From assembly GCA_001897745.1 (NCBI GenBank), contig MKUH01000043.1:184401-248400 (forward strand): DNA of 64,000 nt. Direction: 5' to 3'. Each line of letters starts with the position of its first letter. Position 1 is the stretch's first letter. Both the position numbers and the translations under genes were made by a program. The stretch is from Candidatus Accumulibacter sp. 66-26 (lineage in GTDB: Bacteria; Pseudomonadota; Gammaproteobacteria; Burkholderiales; Rhodocyclaceae). Positions 49,373 through 59,370 of this stretch are shown here, in pieces. Under the pieces are notes generated by a model, which saw only the letters and a list, made by a program, of their open reading frames with translations, made no database searches and was not told the origin of the DNA.

Positions 49373-50697
49373 GCGAAGCGACGAGCCCGGCCGGCGCGGC
49401 CGAGGGCGCCGATTGGCGCCTGCTCTGCGTCGACGACGAGCCCAACATCCTGTCCGCGTTGCGCCGCGTTTTCCGGCAGGGCGGCTACCGCGTCGCCGTC
49501 GCCGGCGGCGGCGCCGAAGCCCTGAAGATGATGGAGACTGAGACCTTCGATCTGGTCATCTCGGACATGCGCATGCCTGAGATGGACGGCGCGCGCTTTC
49601 TCGAACAGGTGTGCCAGCGCAGCCCGGAGACGATACGCATCCTGCTCACCGGCTATGCCGACGTCGCCGCGACCATCGACGCGATCAACCGGGGCGAGAT
49701 CTTCCGCTATGTCGCCAAGCCGTGGGACGACAACGACATCCTGCTGATCGTCCGCCATGCGCTCGAACGCAAGGCGCTGGAGCGCGAAAAAGCCCGCCTC
49801 GAAGCGCTGACGAAGCGCCAGAACGAGGAGCTGCGCGAACTCAACGCCAGCCTCGAAGCCAAGGTCGAGGAACGCACCGCCGAATTGCGCCGGGCGCACG
49901 ATTCGCTCGCCCTGGCGCACGAAAAGCTGAAAACCAGCTTCCTCACCTCGATCAAGGTGTTCACCAATCTGATCGAGTTGCGCGAGAGTTCGCTGGCCGG
50001 CCATTCCCGCCGCGTCGCCGACCTCGCGCGCAAGATCGCCGGCGTGCTCGATCTCGACGCCCGCGCGGCGCAGGACGTCTTCCTCGCCAGCCTGCTGCAC
50101 GACATCGGCAAGATCGGGCTGCCCGATTACCTGCTCGCCAAAGCGGTGACGCAGATGAGCGGCGAGGATCTCGGCTACTACCGCAAGCATCCGGCGCGCG
50201 GCGAGCAGGCGCTGATGGCGCTCGAAGAACTGCGCGGCGCCGCCCGTCTGGTCCGCGCCCACCACGAGCGCTACGACGGCAAGGGCTATCCGGACGGCGT
50301 ATCCGGCCTCGAAATTCCGCTCGGTGCGCGCATCCTGGCGCTGGCCAACGATTTCGACGGCCTGCAGCTGGGGCTGCTGACGTCGCGCCGCATGAACGCC
50401 GAGGACGCCAAGAAGCTGATCGTCGAAGGGCGCGGCAAGCGCTACGATCCCCAGGTGGTCGATGCTTTCCTGCATCTCACCGGGGCCGTCGAGCAAGACC
50501 CCGCCAACGAACTGGCGATCGCCGCCGCCGACTTGAAGCCGGGCATGGTGCTGGCGCGCGATCTGATCAGCCGCGACGGCGTCCTGCTGCTGGCCACGGA
50601 CTACCTGCTCGATGCCAGCCTGATCCGCCAGATCAGGGATTACGAGGCGAGCGAGGGCGTTCGCCTGACCGTCTATATTCGCCCCGAACGGAGATGA
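49369..50697 (+). CDS. REC/HD-GYP cyclic-di-GMP phosphodiesterase response regulator
   Basis: The 442-residue RpfG-type protein has an N-terminal receiver (about 15-130; phospho-Asp in LVISDMRMPEMDG), a coiled coil (about 140-190), and an HD-GYP domain (about 195-355). That domain has LLHDIGKIGLP (HD pair near 244-245) and HHERYDGKGYPDG (about 297), the GYP signature complete. A C-terminal beta domain (ADLKPGMVLARDLISRDGVLLL) resembles the small protein two genes upstream. HD-GYP enzymes hydrolyse cyclic-di-GMP to GMP or pGpG. The start overlaps the histidine kinase stop (ATGA), which supports a kinase-regulator pair. Confidence 0.92.
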   Translation: MSEATSPAGAAEGADWRLLCVDDEPNILSALRRVFRQGGYRVAVAGGGAEALKMMETETFDLVISDMRMPEMDGARFLEQVCQRSPETIRILLTGYADVAATIDAINRGEIFRYVAKPWDDNDILLIVRHALERKALEREKARLEALTKRQNEELRELNASLEAKVEERTAELRRAHDSLALAHEKLKTSFLTSIKVFTNLIELRESSLAGHSRRVADLARKIAGVLDLDARAAQDVFLASLLHDIGKIGLPDYLLAKAVTQMSGEDLGYYRKHPARGEQALMALEELRGAARLVRAHHERYDGKGYPDGVSGLEIPLGARILALANDFDGLQLGLLTSRRMNAEDAKKLIVEGRGKRYDPQVVDAFLHLTGAVEQDPANELAIAAADLKPGMVLARDLISRDGVLLLATDYLLDASLIRQIRDYEASEGVRLTVYIRPERR

Positions 50698-51239
50698 GAA
50701 CGATGGGACGCGTGCTGCTGGTCGACGACGAAGGCAACGTACTCAGCGCATTGCGCCGCGCGCTGCGCAGGGCCTTCCCCGACGGGGAATTGCAGATCGA
50801 GACGTGCGACGATGCGCGGCGGGCGCTGGGGCGCGTCGCGGCGATACCCTTCGATGCCGTCGTCTCCGACTACCGCATGCCGGCCATGAACGGCGTGGCT
50901 TTCCTCAAGGAAGTACGCAAGCTGCAACCCGATGCGGTGCGCCTGATCCTGTCGGCGTCGACCGACTTCGACACGCTGATGGCGGCGCTCAACGAGGCCG
51001 AAATCTTCCGTTACATCGTCAAACCCTGGGCGGAAGACGAACTGATCGGCGCGGTGCGCGAAGCGTTGGCCCGTCGCGCCCAAACGCTGGAAGACCGCCG
51101 CCTGGCCGACGAGCAGCGCCTGCAGCAGGGAGAAATCTCGGCCGAAGAACTCGAACGGCGCCGGCTGGAGGCCGAAGACCCGGGCATCACCCGGGTCAAC
51201 TGGGGGCCGGACGGCTCGATCCGTCTGGAAGACATCTAA
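50694..51239 (+). CDS. Response regulator receiver protein with charged C-terminal tail
   Basis: The 181-residue protein is one receiver domain (about 4-125; VLLVDDEGN, phospho-Asp in AVVSDYRMPAMNG, Lys in IVKPWAEDEL) and a short acidic/basic helix (LADEQRLQQGEISAEELERR) without a DNA-binding or enzyme domain. It starts inside the HD-GYP stop (ATGA; ATG 50694) and ends the operon. It may act as a phosphate sink or adapter for the hemerythrin kinase. Confidence 0.85.
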   Translation: MRTMGRVLLVDDEGNVLSALRRALRRAFPDGELQIETCDDARRALGRVAAIPFDAVVSDYRMPAMNGVAFLKEVRKLQPDAVRLILSASTDFDTLMAALNEAEIFRYIVKPWAEDELIGAVREALARRAQTLEDRRLADEQRLQQGEISAEELERRRLEAEDPGITRVNWGPDGSIRLEDI

Positions 51240-51373
51240 ACTCTTGGAGCATCGGCCTGCTGGGTGATGCAAGGCGGGCACTTAGGGAAGTGCTTGGAAG
51301 TTCGATGTAGCGTTCGCCGCACGCATTGCTGGAAGTGCATTCGCGCGGTGCGACCGGGAAACGCTCCGGTGCC

Positions 51374-51985
51374 TCACGCTTCCTGCGTCACCAGGCGGGA
51401 GTGGTCCGGCAGCAGGTTTTTCAGGAATTCCATCTGGTCGGCGAGGATGCGCCGGTTGCGCAGGATCAGGCCCTCGTAGATCGACGGTACATAAGGAACG
51501 TAGAGCATTGCCATGCCGGTGCTTTCGAGGGGGGCGGCGCCCTTGCGCTGGTTGCAGGCGCGGCAGGCGGTGACGACGTTCTTCCAGCTGTCGCGACCGC
51601 CGCGCGACAGCGGTCGCACGTGGTCGCGCGTCAACGCATGCGCCGGCTTGCGTGCGCCGCAATAGCAGCAGAGGTAGTGGTCGCGCTGGAAAAGCAGCGC
51701 GTTGCACAGGGCCGGGGCTTGCGGCTCCCAGCCGTGCGGGTTGCGCCCGCGCAACGCCAGAATGCTGCTGACCGTCAGTTCCGAGCGCAGACCGGTCAGG
51801 CGGGAGTGGCCGCCGCGGAAGGTGAAGAAGAATTCGCCCATGCTGCGATCCACGCGGCCGGCCGCCTGATGCCCGACGGCGCTTTGCCATGAAATCCAGC
51901 CATGCGGCGCGCCGGTGATGTCCACCGCCAGAATCAGCGGCCGGGTCGTTTCGGCGTTCAGGATGTCTATCGTCTGCAAGAACAT
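51374..51985 (-). CDS. HNH endonuclease family protein
   Basis: The 203-residue protein has a zinc-binding HNH motif. CCYCG leads, then LTRDHVRPLSRGGRDSWKNVV gives the catalytic His and Asn, and ACRACNQRKG closes the zinc set. The N-terminal part is not recognised. Proteins like this are widespread in betaproteobacteria as single genes and their role is not known. I chose ATG 51985, which has AGGAGG nine bases upstream; a TTG at 52006 is the only longer option. Nothing here ties it to a restriction or phage system. Confidence 0.83.
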   Translation of the reverse strand: MFLQTIDILNAETTRPLILAVDITGAPHGWISWQSAVGHQAAGRVDRSMGEFFFTFRGGHSRLTGLRSELTVSSILALRGRNPHGWEPQAPALCNALLFQRDHYLCCYCGARKPAHALTRDHVRPLSRGGRDSWKNVVTACRACNQRKGAAPLESTGMAMLYVPYVPSIYEGLILRNRRILADQMEFLKNLLPDHSRLVTQEA

Positions 51986-52151
51986 TCCTCCGTGCCTCCT
52001 GGTCAATCATTCCCGTGTGCCGCCGATCCGCGTCGCGGGTGAAGTACTGCGCAGCGGCTGCATTTTCGGGGCAGCCAACTCGTCGCGCGCCGCTCGGCAT
52101 TCGCCGCAACGGATGCCGGCGCGGCGAAGGAGCAGGCGACTAGGGCGTCCG

Positions 52152-52943
52152 ATGAGTCGCTGCGCTATGCTTGCGCATCTCTCCGTTCGTCTGGCCGTAA
52201 TGTTCGACCCCGCCCACCGCGTTTTGTTGCACGCCTTGCTGTTCTCGCTGCTGGCGCATCTCCTGCTCCTGGTCGAGATGGCTCCGCTGTCGAAGGCGGT
52301 TCACGAGGCGCCGGCCGGAGCGTTGCATGCCGTCCTGCGCGCGTCGCCGAATGCGCCGGCCGTCGAGGCCGCGCTGCGGGAGCCGGCGGCGTCCCCGCGC
52401 GCCGCGCCGTCGGCCGTTCCCCGGCGGGCGCTCGCGCTTCCCGCGCGTCTCCCGGCGCCAGCGCATTCCGTTTCGCCTCCCAGCGAGCTTGCCGTGCCGC
52501 AAGCCGCGTCGGCGACGGAGGCCGGGCTGCGCGTCGAGGCGCCGGTAGCCACGGGAGGGGCTGCCGGGGGAAAAGGGCTCCCCGCGTCGTCGGTGCTGCC
52601 CGAAGGAGGCGGCGCACCGGCGTCGGGTGCGGGCGTTCCCCCGGACGAGTTGCGCGAGTATCGACTGGCGCTTGCCGTGCAGGCGCGGCGTTTCCGGCGG
52701 TATCCGGCGGTGGCCCGCGAACGCGGCCAGGAAGGGACGGTCGAGGTTGCGATCAGCGTCAAGGTGGGGCTGCCGGTGCCGCAGGTCGGCGTGTCGGCAT
52801 CGAGCGGCCACGCCGCGCTCGATGCCCAGGCCCAGGAAATGATGCGCCAAGCGGCGCTCGCCGCGCCCTTGCCGGGCGGCCTGCGCGGACGGGATTTTCG
52901 GGTGGTGCTGCCGGTGGTATTCAGCCTCGACGAGGCGCCGTAG
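52152..52943 (+). CDS. TonB family protein
   Basis: The 263-residue protein has one N-terminal membrane helix (VLLHALLFSLLAHLLLLVEM), a long Ala/Pro-rich periplasmic spacer, and a TonB C-terminal domain (RRFRRYPAVARERGQEGTVEV, later ASSGHAALDAQAQEMMRQAA). It would pass proton-motive energy to outer-membrane receptors, but exbB and exbD are not nearby, so an envelope role cannot be assigned. Starts at 52152, 52167 and 52200 are all possible; the helix begins soon after the last one. Confidence 0.8.
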   Translation: MSRCAMLAHLSVRLAVMFDPAHRVLLHALLFSLLAHLLLLVEMAPLSKAVHEAPAGALHAVLRASPNAPAVEAALREPAASPRAAPSAVPRRALALPARLPAPAHSVSPPSELAVPQAASATEAGLRVEAPVATGGAAGGKGLPASSVLPEGGGAPASGAGVPPDELREYRLALAVQARRFRRYPAVARERGQEGTVEVAISVKVGLPVPQVGVSASSGHAALDAQAQEMMRQAALAAPLPGGLRGRDFRVVLPVVFSLDEAP

Positions 52944-53000
52944 GGGATTTCGCCGTCGCGGGCGCCGGCGCCAATACCAATTCCCGCCGGTGCTCCGGCT

Positions 53001-53543
53001 TCAATAAGCGGCCGGCGGCAGCAGGTCGTCCTCATGGAAGACGAAGCGGCCGCGCCGGCGATCGGCGAAATAGGCTTTCAGGCACAGCGTCACGCTGCGG
53101 AAGGCCAGTTCGTCCCAGGGAATCTCGTTCTCGTCGAAGAGCGCGGTTTCCAGGCTCTCGATGCCCGGTGCGAAGCTGCCGCCGATCAGGCGGCCGCGAT
53201 AGAAGAGATGCACCTGGTTGATGTGCGGCACATTCACCAGCGAGAAGAGTTCGCCGATCTCGATGCGCGCGCAGGCTTCCTCGAGCGTTTCGCGCACGGC
53301 CGCCTGCGCCGTCGTTTCGCCGTTTTCCATGAAACCCGCGGGCAGGGTCCACAGGCCGTGGCGCGGTTCGATGGCGCGCCGGCAGAGGAGGATGCGTCCT
53401 TCCCATTCGGCGATGCAGCCGACCACGAGCTTCGGGTTGAGGTAGTGAATCGCGCCGCAGCGCTCGCAGACGTGGCGCGGCAGCGAATCGCCCTCGGGGA
53501 CGCGGACTTCGAGCGTGCCGCCGCATTGGTTGCAGTAGTTCAT
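53001..53543 (-). CDS. NUDIX hydrolase with N-terminal zinc ribbon
   Basis: The 180-residue protein has a zinc ribbon (CNQCGG, then [13 protein letters not shown]) followed by a complete Nudix box: [21 protein letters not shown]. The combination occurs in NADH pyrophosphatase-like and ADP-ribose-type hydrolases of unknown substrate. It is shorter than NudC and lacks the SQPWPFPxS motif of that group. The TATLE-type middle is absent. It is transcribed away from the downstream HDOD-GGDEF gene. Confidence 0.88.
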   Translation of the reverse strand: MNYCNQCGGTLEVRVPEGDSLPRHVCERCGAIHYLNPKLVVGCIAEWEGRILLCRRAIEPRHGLWTLPAGFMENGETTAQAAVRETLEEACARIEIGELFSLVNVPHINQVHLFYRGRLIGGSFAPGIESLETALFDENEIPWDELAFRSVTLCLKAYFADRRRGRFVFHEDDLLPPAAY

Positions 53544-53735
53544 TGCGATGATGCTCCGAGCATGGCGCAGCCGGGCTGTCGATGATCCCCGAGTTTATAC
53601 GATAGGGCGGCAATTTCGCCGGGCTCTTTTTCGCCCGTTCGGAGGGCGTTGCGCACCGGCTGCGGCCGCCTGCCGTTTCCTCGTTGCCAGCGGGTCGGGG
53701 CGGGCGTCATAATCGGGAAAAACACGGTGTTTGCC

Positions 53736-55694
53736 ATGGATATCGAGCTCAAAAAATTCGAACAACTGAAAGCGACCGGCGAACTGCCTTCGCCCCGGGG
53801 CGTCGCCTTGACCATCGTCCGCCTGACGCAGCGCGACGACGTGAGCAGCGGCCAGCTCGAGCAGATCATCAAGTCCGATCCGGCGTTTGTCGGCCGCCTG
53901 CTCAAGGCCGCCAACATCAGCGGCCGTGACATGGGGCGGCCGGTGGCGTCGGTGCCCGACGCGCTGAATGTCCTCGGCGTCGTCGTCGTGCGCAATCTGG
54001 CGCTAGGCTTTTCGCTGGTTTCCGGCTACCGCTCCGGCGCGTGCAGCGCCTTCGACTACCCCGCTTTCTGGACGCGGGCGGTGCTCAACGCGCTGGCCTT
54101 GCAGGCGGTCGTGCGCAGCACCGGGGTGGCCAATCCGGAGGAGGCGTTTTGTTGCGGCCTGCTCTCCGAAATCGGCAAGCTCGCGCTGGCGACGCTCTAT
54201 CCGGCCGAGTATTCGCGAATCCTGCAGGATTTGAACGAGTTGGACGATTCGGCCGCGACGACGTCGCCCGAGGCGTACAGCGCCGCCCTGCGCGCCCGGG
54301 AGCAGGATGCCTTCGCCCTGCACCACGACGATCTGACGGCGGCGATGCTCAGCGACTGGGGATTTCCGCGCGCCCTCGTCGAGCCGCTCTTCTTCCGCCA
54401 TTGCCCTGAATTTTCCGGGTTTGCCGCCGATTCGCGCGGCGAACGCATGCTCTTCGCGGTGCAACTCGCCCAGGCCATCACCGACGTCTGTCTGGCCGAG
54501 CCCGAGGAGCGCCCGGCGCTGGTCGCGCCGCTGGCCGGGCGGGCCGTGCGTCTGCGCATCGAACCGGAAGTGCTGGAGAACATGATCGACGGGGTCATGC
54601 GCGGCTGGGGCGAGTGGGCCGGCATGCTGCAGATCGGCGTGCAGCCGAACGTTTCCTTCGCGCCGCCGTCGTCGGTGTTTGCCGATCTCCTGCGCACGCA
54701 GCAGGATCCCGCGGCCGCGACTGGCGCGGATGAAGGGCCGCGCATCCTGCGCGTCCTGCTCGCCGGCTGCGACGAAGAGCAGCGCATTGCCCTGAGCGCG
54801 GCGCTCGGTGCGCAGGGCTACGAGGTGTTCGCGGCGGACAACGGCCAGCGCGCCCTCGAAGTCGCGCTTTCGGTGCAGCCGCACATCCTGATCGTCGACT
54901 GGCAGCTGCCCGAGCTCGACGGCGTGCAACTCACGCGCGCCTTGCGCGATACCCGCATGGGGCGCGGCATGTACGTCCTGATCCTCACGGGGCGGGAAGA
55001 CGACGACCGTCTGGTCGAAGCCTTCGAAGCCGGCGTCGACGACTATCTCGTCAAACCGGTGCGCGACAAGATCCTGGCCGCCCGCCTGCGCGCGGCGACG
55101 CGCGTCGTCCAGCTGCAGGAAGAAGTGCGGCGCGATCACGAGGAAATGAAGCACTTTGCGGCCGAGCTGGCGGTCAGCAACCGGCGCCTGCACGAAGCGG
55201 CGGTGACCGATCCGCTGACCGGCTTCCACAACCGTCGCTTCGCGATGGACCGCCTGGAGAAGGAGTGGGCGTCGAGCAGCCGCAGCGGCCGTCCGGTTTC
55301 CTGCATGATGATCGACATCGACAACTTCAAGACGATCAACGACACCTACGGGCACGATATCGGCGACCGCGTGCTGATCTCGCTCGCCGAAGTGCTCAAC
55401 AGCGCGCTGCGCGCGAACGACATCGTCTGCCGCGTCGGCGGCGACGAGTTCCTGGTGATCAGCACGGATACCGACGCGAACGCCATCCGTGCCTGCGCCG
55501 AGCGCCTGCTCGCCGCTGCCGGCCAGACGCAGGTCGAGTCGCCGCAGGGGCCGGTGCGCTGCGGGATCAGCATCGGCGTCGCGACGCGCGACGCCTCGAT
55601 GGTCAGCACCGCGATGCTGATCAAGGCGGCCGACGTCGGCATGTACCGTGCCAAGCTCGGCGGCCGGGCACGCATCGGCGAAGGACCCGATTGA
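53736..55694 (+). CDS. HDOD-REC-GGDEF diguanylate cyclase
   Basis: The 652-residue protein has an N-terminal HDOD domain (about 10-220), a receiver (about 345-460; phospho-Asp in ILIVDWQLPELDG, LTG and Lys in YLVKPVRDK) and a C-terminal GGDEF domain (about 490-650). The GGDEF motif is intact (VGGDEFLVI), with the I-site RAND five residues before it. It should make cyclic-di-GMP with product feedback. The ATG at 53736 is favoured because the HDOD domain begins at once; an upstream in-frame start at 53649 lacks support. A terminator follows. Confidence 0.9.
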   Translation: MDIELKKFEQLKATGELPSPRGVALTIVRLTQRDDVSSGQLEQIIKSDPAFVGRLLKAANISGRDMGRPVASVPDALNVLGVVVVRNLALGFSLVSGYRSGACSAFDYPAFWTRAVLNALALQAVVRSTGVANPEEAFCCGLLSEIGKLALATLYPAEYSRILQDLNELDDSAATTSPEAYSAALRAREQDAFALHHDDLTAAMLSDWGFPRALVEPLFFRHCPEFSGFAADSRGERMLFAVQLAQAITDVCLAEPEERPALVAPLAGRAVRLRIEPEVLENMIDGVMRGWGEWAGMLQIGVQPNVSFAPPSSVFADLLRTQQDPAAATGADEGPRILRVLLAGCDEEQRIALSAALGAQGYEVFAADNGQRALEVALSVQPHILIVDWQLPELDGVQLTRALRDTRMGRGMYVLILTGREDDDRLVEAFEAGVDDYLVKPVRDKILAARLRAATRVVQLQEEVRRDHEEMKHFAAELAVSNRRLHEAAVTDPLTGFHNRRFAMDRLEKEWASSSRSGRPVSCMMIDIDNFKTINDTYGHDIGDRVLISLAEVLNSALRANDIVCRVGGDEFLVISTDTDANAIRACAERLLAAAGQTQVESPQGPVRCGISIGVATRDASMVSTAMLIKAADVGMYRAKLGGRARIGEGPD

Positions 55695-55710
55695 TTCTCC
55701 CGGTCCGTGA

Positions 55711-55736
55711 GCCGGGCGCCGAGCCGGCTTTTTTTG
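55711..55736 (+). terminator. Rho-independent terminator after the HDOD-GGDEF gene
   Basis: AGCCGG and CCGGCT pair around an eight-base GC-rich loop, followed by six T residues. It lies 17 bases after the stop and separates this gene from the motility operon. Confidence 0.75.
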
Positions 55737-55763
55737 GCGCGCCGCCGGGCATCTGGATACAAT
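55735..55763 (+). promoter_or_regulatory. Sigma-70-type promoter for motA
   Basis: TTGGCG (55735-55740) and TACAAT (55758-55763) are separated by 17 bases and predict a start near 55770, about 50 bases before motA. No sigma-28 flagellar promoter pattern was seen there. Confidence 0.55.
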
Positions 55764-55821
55764 ATGCGGCAAAAATGCGATTCGGGTCCGCGCTGATTCT
55801 GGCAGCGCAACGGGGGGTTCA

Positions 55822-56679
55822 ATGTTTTTGATTGTCGGTTACGTCATCATCCTGGCGTCGGCTGTCGGCACCTATTCGGTGCACGGCAGCCTTGCTGCCT
55901 TGTGGATGCCGCTCGAGTACGTCGCGATCGTCGGTCTGGCGGTCGGCGGCTTCGTCGCCGGTAACGATCTCAAGGTCATCAAGTCGACGATCGGCGCGCT
56001 GCCCAAGATTTTCAAGGGGTCGAAATACACCAAGGTGCTCTACATCGATCTCCTGGCCATGCTCTTCGAAATCCTGGCCAAGGTCCGCAAGGAAGGCTTG
56101 ATGTCGATCGAGAACGACGTCGAGGATCCCGAGCAGAGTCCGATCTTCTCCAAGTACCCGGCGATCGCCGGCGACCACCACGTCATCGAATTCATCACCG
56201 ACTACCTGCGCATGATGGTCGGCGGCAACCTCAACGCGCTTGAAATCGAGAACCTGATGGACGTCGAAATCGAGACGCACCACCACGAAGTCGAAGTGCC
56301 GGGGCACGTCGTCTCGAAAATGGCCGACGGCCTGCCGGCCTTCGGTATCGTCGTCGCCGTGATGGGCGTGGTGAACGTGATGGGCTCGGTCGGCGAGCCG
56401 CCGGCGGTGCTCGGCAAGATGATCGGCGGCGCGCTCGTCGGCACCTTTCTCGGTATTCTCGTGTCCTACGGTTTCATCGCCCCGGTCGCCAGCCTGCTCG
56501 AGCAGAAGGCGCATGAAGGGTCCAAGATCTATCAGGTGATCAAGGTCGTCCTGCTCGCCTCGATGTCCGGCTACGCGCCGCAGGTCGCCGTCGAATTCGG
56601 GCGCAAGGTGCTCTTCTCCGACGTTCGTCCGACCTTCCTCGAACTCGAGACCGAATTGAAGGCGCGCAAGGGGAAATAA
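55822..56679 (+). CDS. motA: Flagellar motor stator protein MotA
   Basis: The 285-residue inner-membrane protein has four helices and the MotA_ExbB domain. The conserved prolines of the proton channel lie in GHVVSKMADGLPAFGIVVAV and GEPPAVLGKMIGGALVGTFLG, and the cytoplasmic charged loop that touches FliG lies between helices 2 and 3. It forms the proton-conducting stator with MotB. GGGGGGTT precedes the ATG. Confidence 0.95.
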   Translation: MFLIVGYVIILASAVGTYSVHGSLAALWMPLEYVAIVGLAVGGFVAGNDLKVIKSTIGALPKIFKGSKYTKVLYIDLLAMLFEILAKVRKEGLMSIENDVEDPEQSPIFSKYPAIAGDHHVIEFITDYLRMMVGGNLNALEIENLMDVEIETHHHEVEVPGHVVSKMADGLPAFGIVVAVMGVVNVMGSVGEPPAVLGKMIGGALVGTFLGILVSYGFIAPVASLLEQKAHEGSKIYQVIKVVLLASMSGYAPQVAVEFGRKVLFSDVRPTFLELETELKARKGK

Positions 56680-56709
56680 GGCGATGTCGATGCCAGCCGG
56701 GAAAGCGCG

Positions 56710-57669
56710 ATGACCGAAGACGTACGTCCAATCGTCATCAAGCGCATCAAGAAGTCGGGCGGCGCCGCTCACGGCGGCGCCTGGAAGATCGCCTATGCCG
56801 ACTTCGTGACGGCGATGATGGCCTTCTTCCTGCTCATGTGGCTGCTCGGCTCGACGGCGAAGGGCGACTTGAAGGGCATCGCCGAGTATTTCCAGAACCC
56901 CATGCGCGTCTCGCAGGGCAGCGGCTCGGGGGCGGGCGACAGCGCCAGCATCCTGAAGGGCGGCGGTCGGGACCTGACGCGCAGCGCCGGGCAGGTGAAG
57001 CAGGGCGAGAACGAAATCAAGGACAAGAAGAATTCGCTGAAGGACGCCAGCGCCGAGGAACTGCGCAAGACCTACGAGGCGCGCGAACGGCTGACGCTCG
57101 ACGAACTGAAGAAGAAGATCGAGAAGCTCATCGAGAACAATCCGGCGCTCCGGCAGTTCAAAAACCAGCTGCTGATCGACGTGACCAGCGAAGGTCTGCG
57201 CATCCAGATCGTGGACGAGAAGAACCGGCCGATGTTCGATCTCAGCAGCGCCGAACTGAAGCCCTACACCAAGATCATCCTGCGCGAAATCGGCGCCGCC
57301 CTGAACGGCGTGCGCAATCGGGTCAGCCTCTCTGGGCATACCGACGCCGCGCAGTTCGGCGGCGGCGACAAGGGGTTTTCGAACTGGGAGCTGTCGGCCA
57401 ATCGCGCCAATGCCTCGCGGCGCGAGCTGATCGCCGGCGGCATGGACGAGAGCAAGGTGCTGCGCGTCGTCGGCCTGTCGTCGAACGTGCTGTTCGACCG
57501 CAACGATCCGCTCAACGCGATCAATCGCCGGATCAGCATCGTCGTTCTCAACAAACGGACCGAAGAGGCCTTCCTGCAGGAGGACGGCAAGGAGGCCATC
57601 GAAGTGGGCGGCGGCGATATCGGCGCCGACGCCCTGGTCCCGCCGGCGTTGCCGGGAAGCAAAAACTGA
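56710..57669 (+). CDS. motB: Flagellar motor stator protein MotB
   Basis: The 319-residue protein has a short basic N-terminus and a single helix with the proton-carrying aspartate ([20 protein letters not shown] in YADF). An OmpA-type peptidoglycan-binding C-terminal domain ([20 protein letters not shown] then [12 protein letters not shown]) follows. It anchors the stator to the cell wall. It starts 30 bases after motA. Confidence 0.95.
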   Translation: MTEDVRPIVIKRIKKSGGAAHGGAWKIAYADFVTAMMAFFLLMWLLGSTAKGDLKGIAEYFQNPMRVSQGSGSGAGDSASILKGGGRDLTRSAGQVKQGENEIKDKKNSLKDASAEELRKTYEARERLTLDELKKKIEKLIENNPALRQFKNQLLIDVTSEGLRIQIVDEKNRPMFDLSSAELKPYTKIILREIGAALNGVRNRVSLSGHTDAAQFGGGDKGFSNWELSANRANASRRELIAGGMDESKVLRVVGLSSNVLFDRNDPLNAINRRISIVVLNKRTEEAFLQEDGKEAIEVGGGDIGADALVPPALPGSKN

Positions 57670-57718
57670 TGCGTTCCGCCGGTTGGCGGGGCGCGGGCGT
57701 TCGGGAGAGCCGGATTTC

Positions 57719-58942
57719 ATGTCCTTGACGAGCAAGCTGCGTGTTGCGGGAACGGCCTGGGCCTTGTTCGTCGGCGGCCTTCTGCTGGCGTTCGAGCCGG
57801 CGTTGCGCAACGGTGCCTTCATTGCGGGCATCGCCGCGCTCGCGCTCGGCTGGTTGTGGCTGAGCGGCGGCGCGTCGGCGGCGACCCCGGGGCATGCGCT
57901 CGACGAACTGCGCAGCGCGGGCGAGCAGACAGGCCTGATGGGCGAAACGGCGACCACCCTGATCCGCTGCAGCCAGGAGTTCGGCGAGCAGTTCGACGAG
58001 ACGCGCGCCGAACTGCAGCGCGCGCAAACGATCTTTTCCGAAGCCATCGAGACGCTGATCGGCAGTTTCCACGCCATGCTCGACCAGTCGAAGCAGCAGC
58101 AGGCGCTGGGCTTGCTGGTCCTCTCGCGCAATGCCGGCGAAGGCGGCGATGCGGTCGATTTCGCGCGCTTTACCCAGGAGACTTCAAGTACACTGCGCGC
58201 CTTCGTCGACAGCGTCGTCGAGAACTCGAAGCTGGCCATGGCGCTGGTCGAGATGACCGAACGCATTTCCGGCCAGGTTCGCGAGGTTCTCGGCATGCTC
58301 GGCGAGATCGACGGCATTTCCAAGCAGACCAACCTGCTCGCGCTCAATGCCGCGATCGAGGCGGCGCGCGCCGGCGAAGCGGGGCGCGGTTTTTCCGTGG
58401 TGGCCGATGAAGTGCGCGACCTGTCGGCGCGGACCGGCCACTTCAGCCAGCAGATCCGGGCGCGCGTCGGCAGCGTGCAGACCTCGATCGGCGACGCCGA
58501 GGCGGCGATCAACCGGATGGCCGCGCAGGACATGACCTTCGCCATCAAGTCCAAGCAGGACGTCGAGCAGGCGATGGACAGCGTCGAGCGCATGAACGAG
58601 GCGACCGGGCAGACGGTCGGCGAGCTGCAGCACATCGCCGAGGCGATGGAGCGCAACGTCAGCCAGGCGGTCATGTCGCTGCAGTTCCAGGACATGGTGA
58701 CGCAGCTGATCGGCCACGTCGCCAAGCGGCTCGACGAACTGCATGAAATCATGCGCGAGATCGAAGGCGCGTCGGGCATTGTCGAGCAGGGCGCGGCGAC
58801 GGGCATCGCACCGCCCCAGGCCGAGCGTCTGCGCGGCTATCTCGATTCGGTACGCACGCGGCTCGACCGGCTGAAAGAAACGACGAACAACAACCCGGTT
58901 TGCCAGCAAAGCTTCGCCAGCGGCGAAGTCGAACTGTTCTGA
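57719..58942 (+). CDS. Methyl-accepting chemotaxis-like protein with atypical N-terminus
   Basis: The 407-residue protein has two short N-terminal membrane segments (about 8-50) and no periplasmic sensor domain. It carries the highly conserved signalling hairpin [20 protein letters not shown] through [15 protein letters not shown] near residue 205-240. The C-terminal part ([19 protein letters not shown]) is the kind seen in proteins that interact with CheX, CheC or PilZ-type partners. It probably signals to CheA in this operon from an internal cue. GTG or ATG: I use ATG 57719. Confidence 0.82.
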   Translation: MSLTSKLRVAGTAWALFVGGLLLAFEPALRNGAFIAGIAALALGWLWLSGGASAATPGHALDELRSAGEQTGLMGETATTLIRCSQEFGEQFDETRAELQRAQTIFSEAIETLIGSFHAMLDQSKQQQALGLLVLSRNAGEGGDAVDFARFTQETSSTLRAFVDSVVENSKLAMALVEMTERISGQVREVLGMLGEIDGISKQTNLLALNAAIEAARAGEAGRGFSVVADEVRDLSARTGHFSQQIRARVGSVQTSIGDAEAAINRMAAQDMTFAIKSKQDVEQAMDSVERMNEATGQTVGELQHIAEAMERNVSQAVMSLQFQDMVTQLIGHVAKRLDELHEIMREIEGASGIVEQGAATGIAPPQAERLRGYLDSVRTRLDRLKETTNNNPVCQQSFASGEVELF

Positions 58943-58959
58943 CCTTAGAGGATTTCCAC

Positions 58960-59325
58960 ATGGCAAAGACCATTCTCGCAATTGACGATTCCGCTTCGAT
59001 CCGCCAGATGGTGTCGTTCACGCTCAAGAGCGCCGGCTACGAGGTGATCGAAGCCGTCGACGGCATGGACGGCCTCGACAAGGCCAAGGCGAAGACCGCC
59101 CATCTCGTGCTGACCGACCAGAACATGCCGCGCATGGACGGCCTGACGCTCATCCGAAGCCTGCGCGGGCTGCCGCAGTACCAGGCGGTGCCGATCCTGA
59201 TGCTGACCACCGAATCGTCCGATGCGATGAAGTCGCAGGGGCGCGCCGCCGGCGCCACCGGCTGGCTGGTCAAGCCCTTCGATCCGCAGAAGCTGATCGA
59301 GGTCGTGCGCAAGGTCATCGGCTGA
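58960..59325 (+). CDS. cheY: Chemotaxis response regulator CheY
   Basis: The 121-residue single receiver domain has the acidic pair DD in ILAIDDSASIRQMV, the phospho-Asp in VLTDQNMPRMDG, the conserved Thr in MLTTESSDA and the Lys in LVKPFDPQKL. It binds the flagellar switch when phosphorylated by CheA. It is cut off from motB only by the MCP-like gene and precedes cheA. Confidence 0.93.
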   Translation: MAKTILAIDDSASIRQMVSFTLKSAGYEVIEAVDGMDGLDKAKAKTAHLVLTDQNMPRMDGLTLIRSLRGLPQYQAVPILMLTTESSDAMKSQGRAAGATGWLVKPFDPQKLIEVVRKVIG

Positions 59326-59370
59326 TCCGGCCCTGATCCCGCTGCTTCCGCCACCGACCGGAGGGCCCGC

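Noticed and set aside
51374..51985. HNH endonuclease considered as part of a defence island
   Set aside because: No methylase, restriction, toxin or phage gene is nearby; it is a lone housekeeping-type HNH gene between signalling genes.
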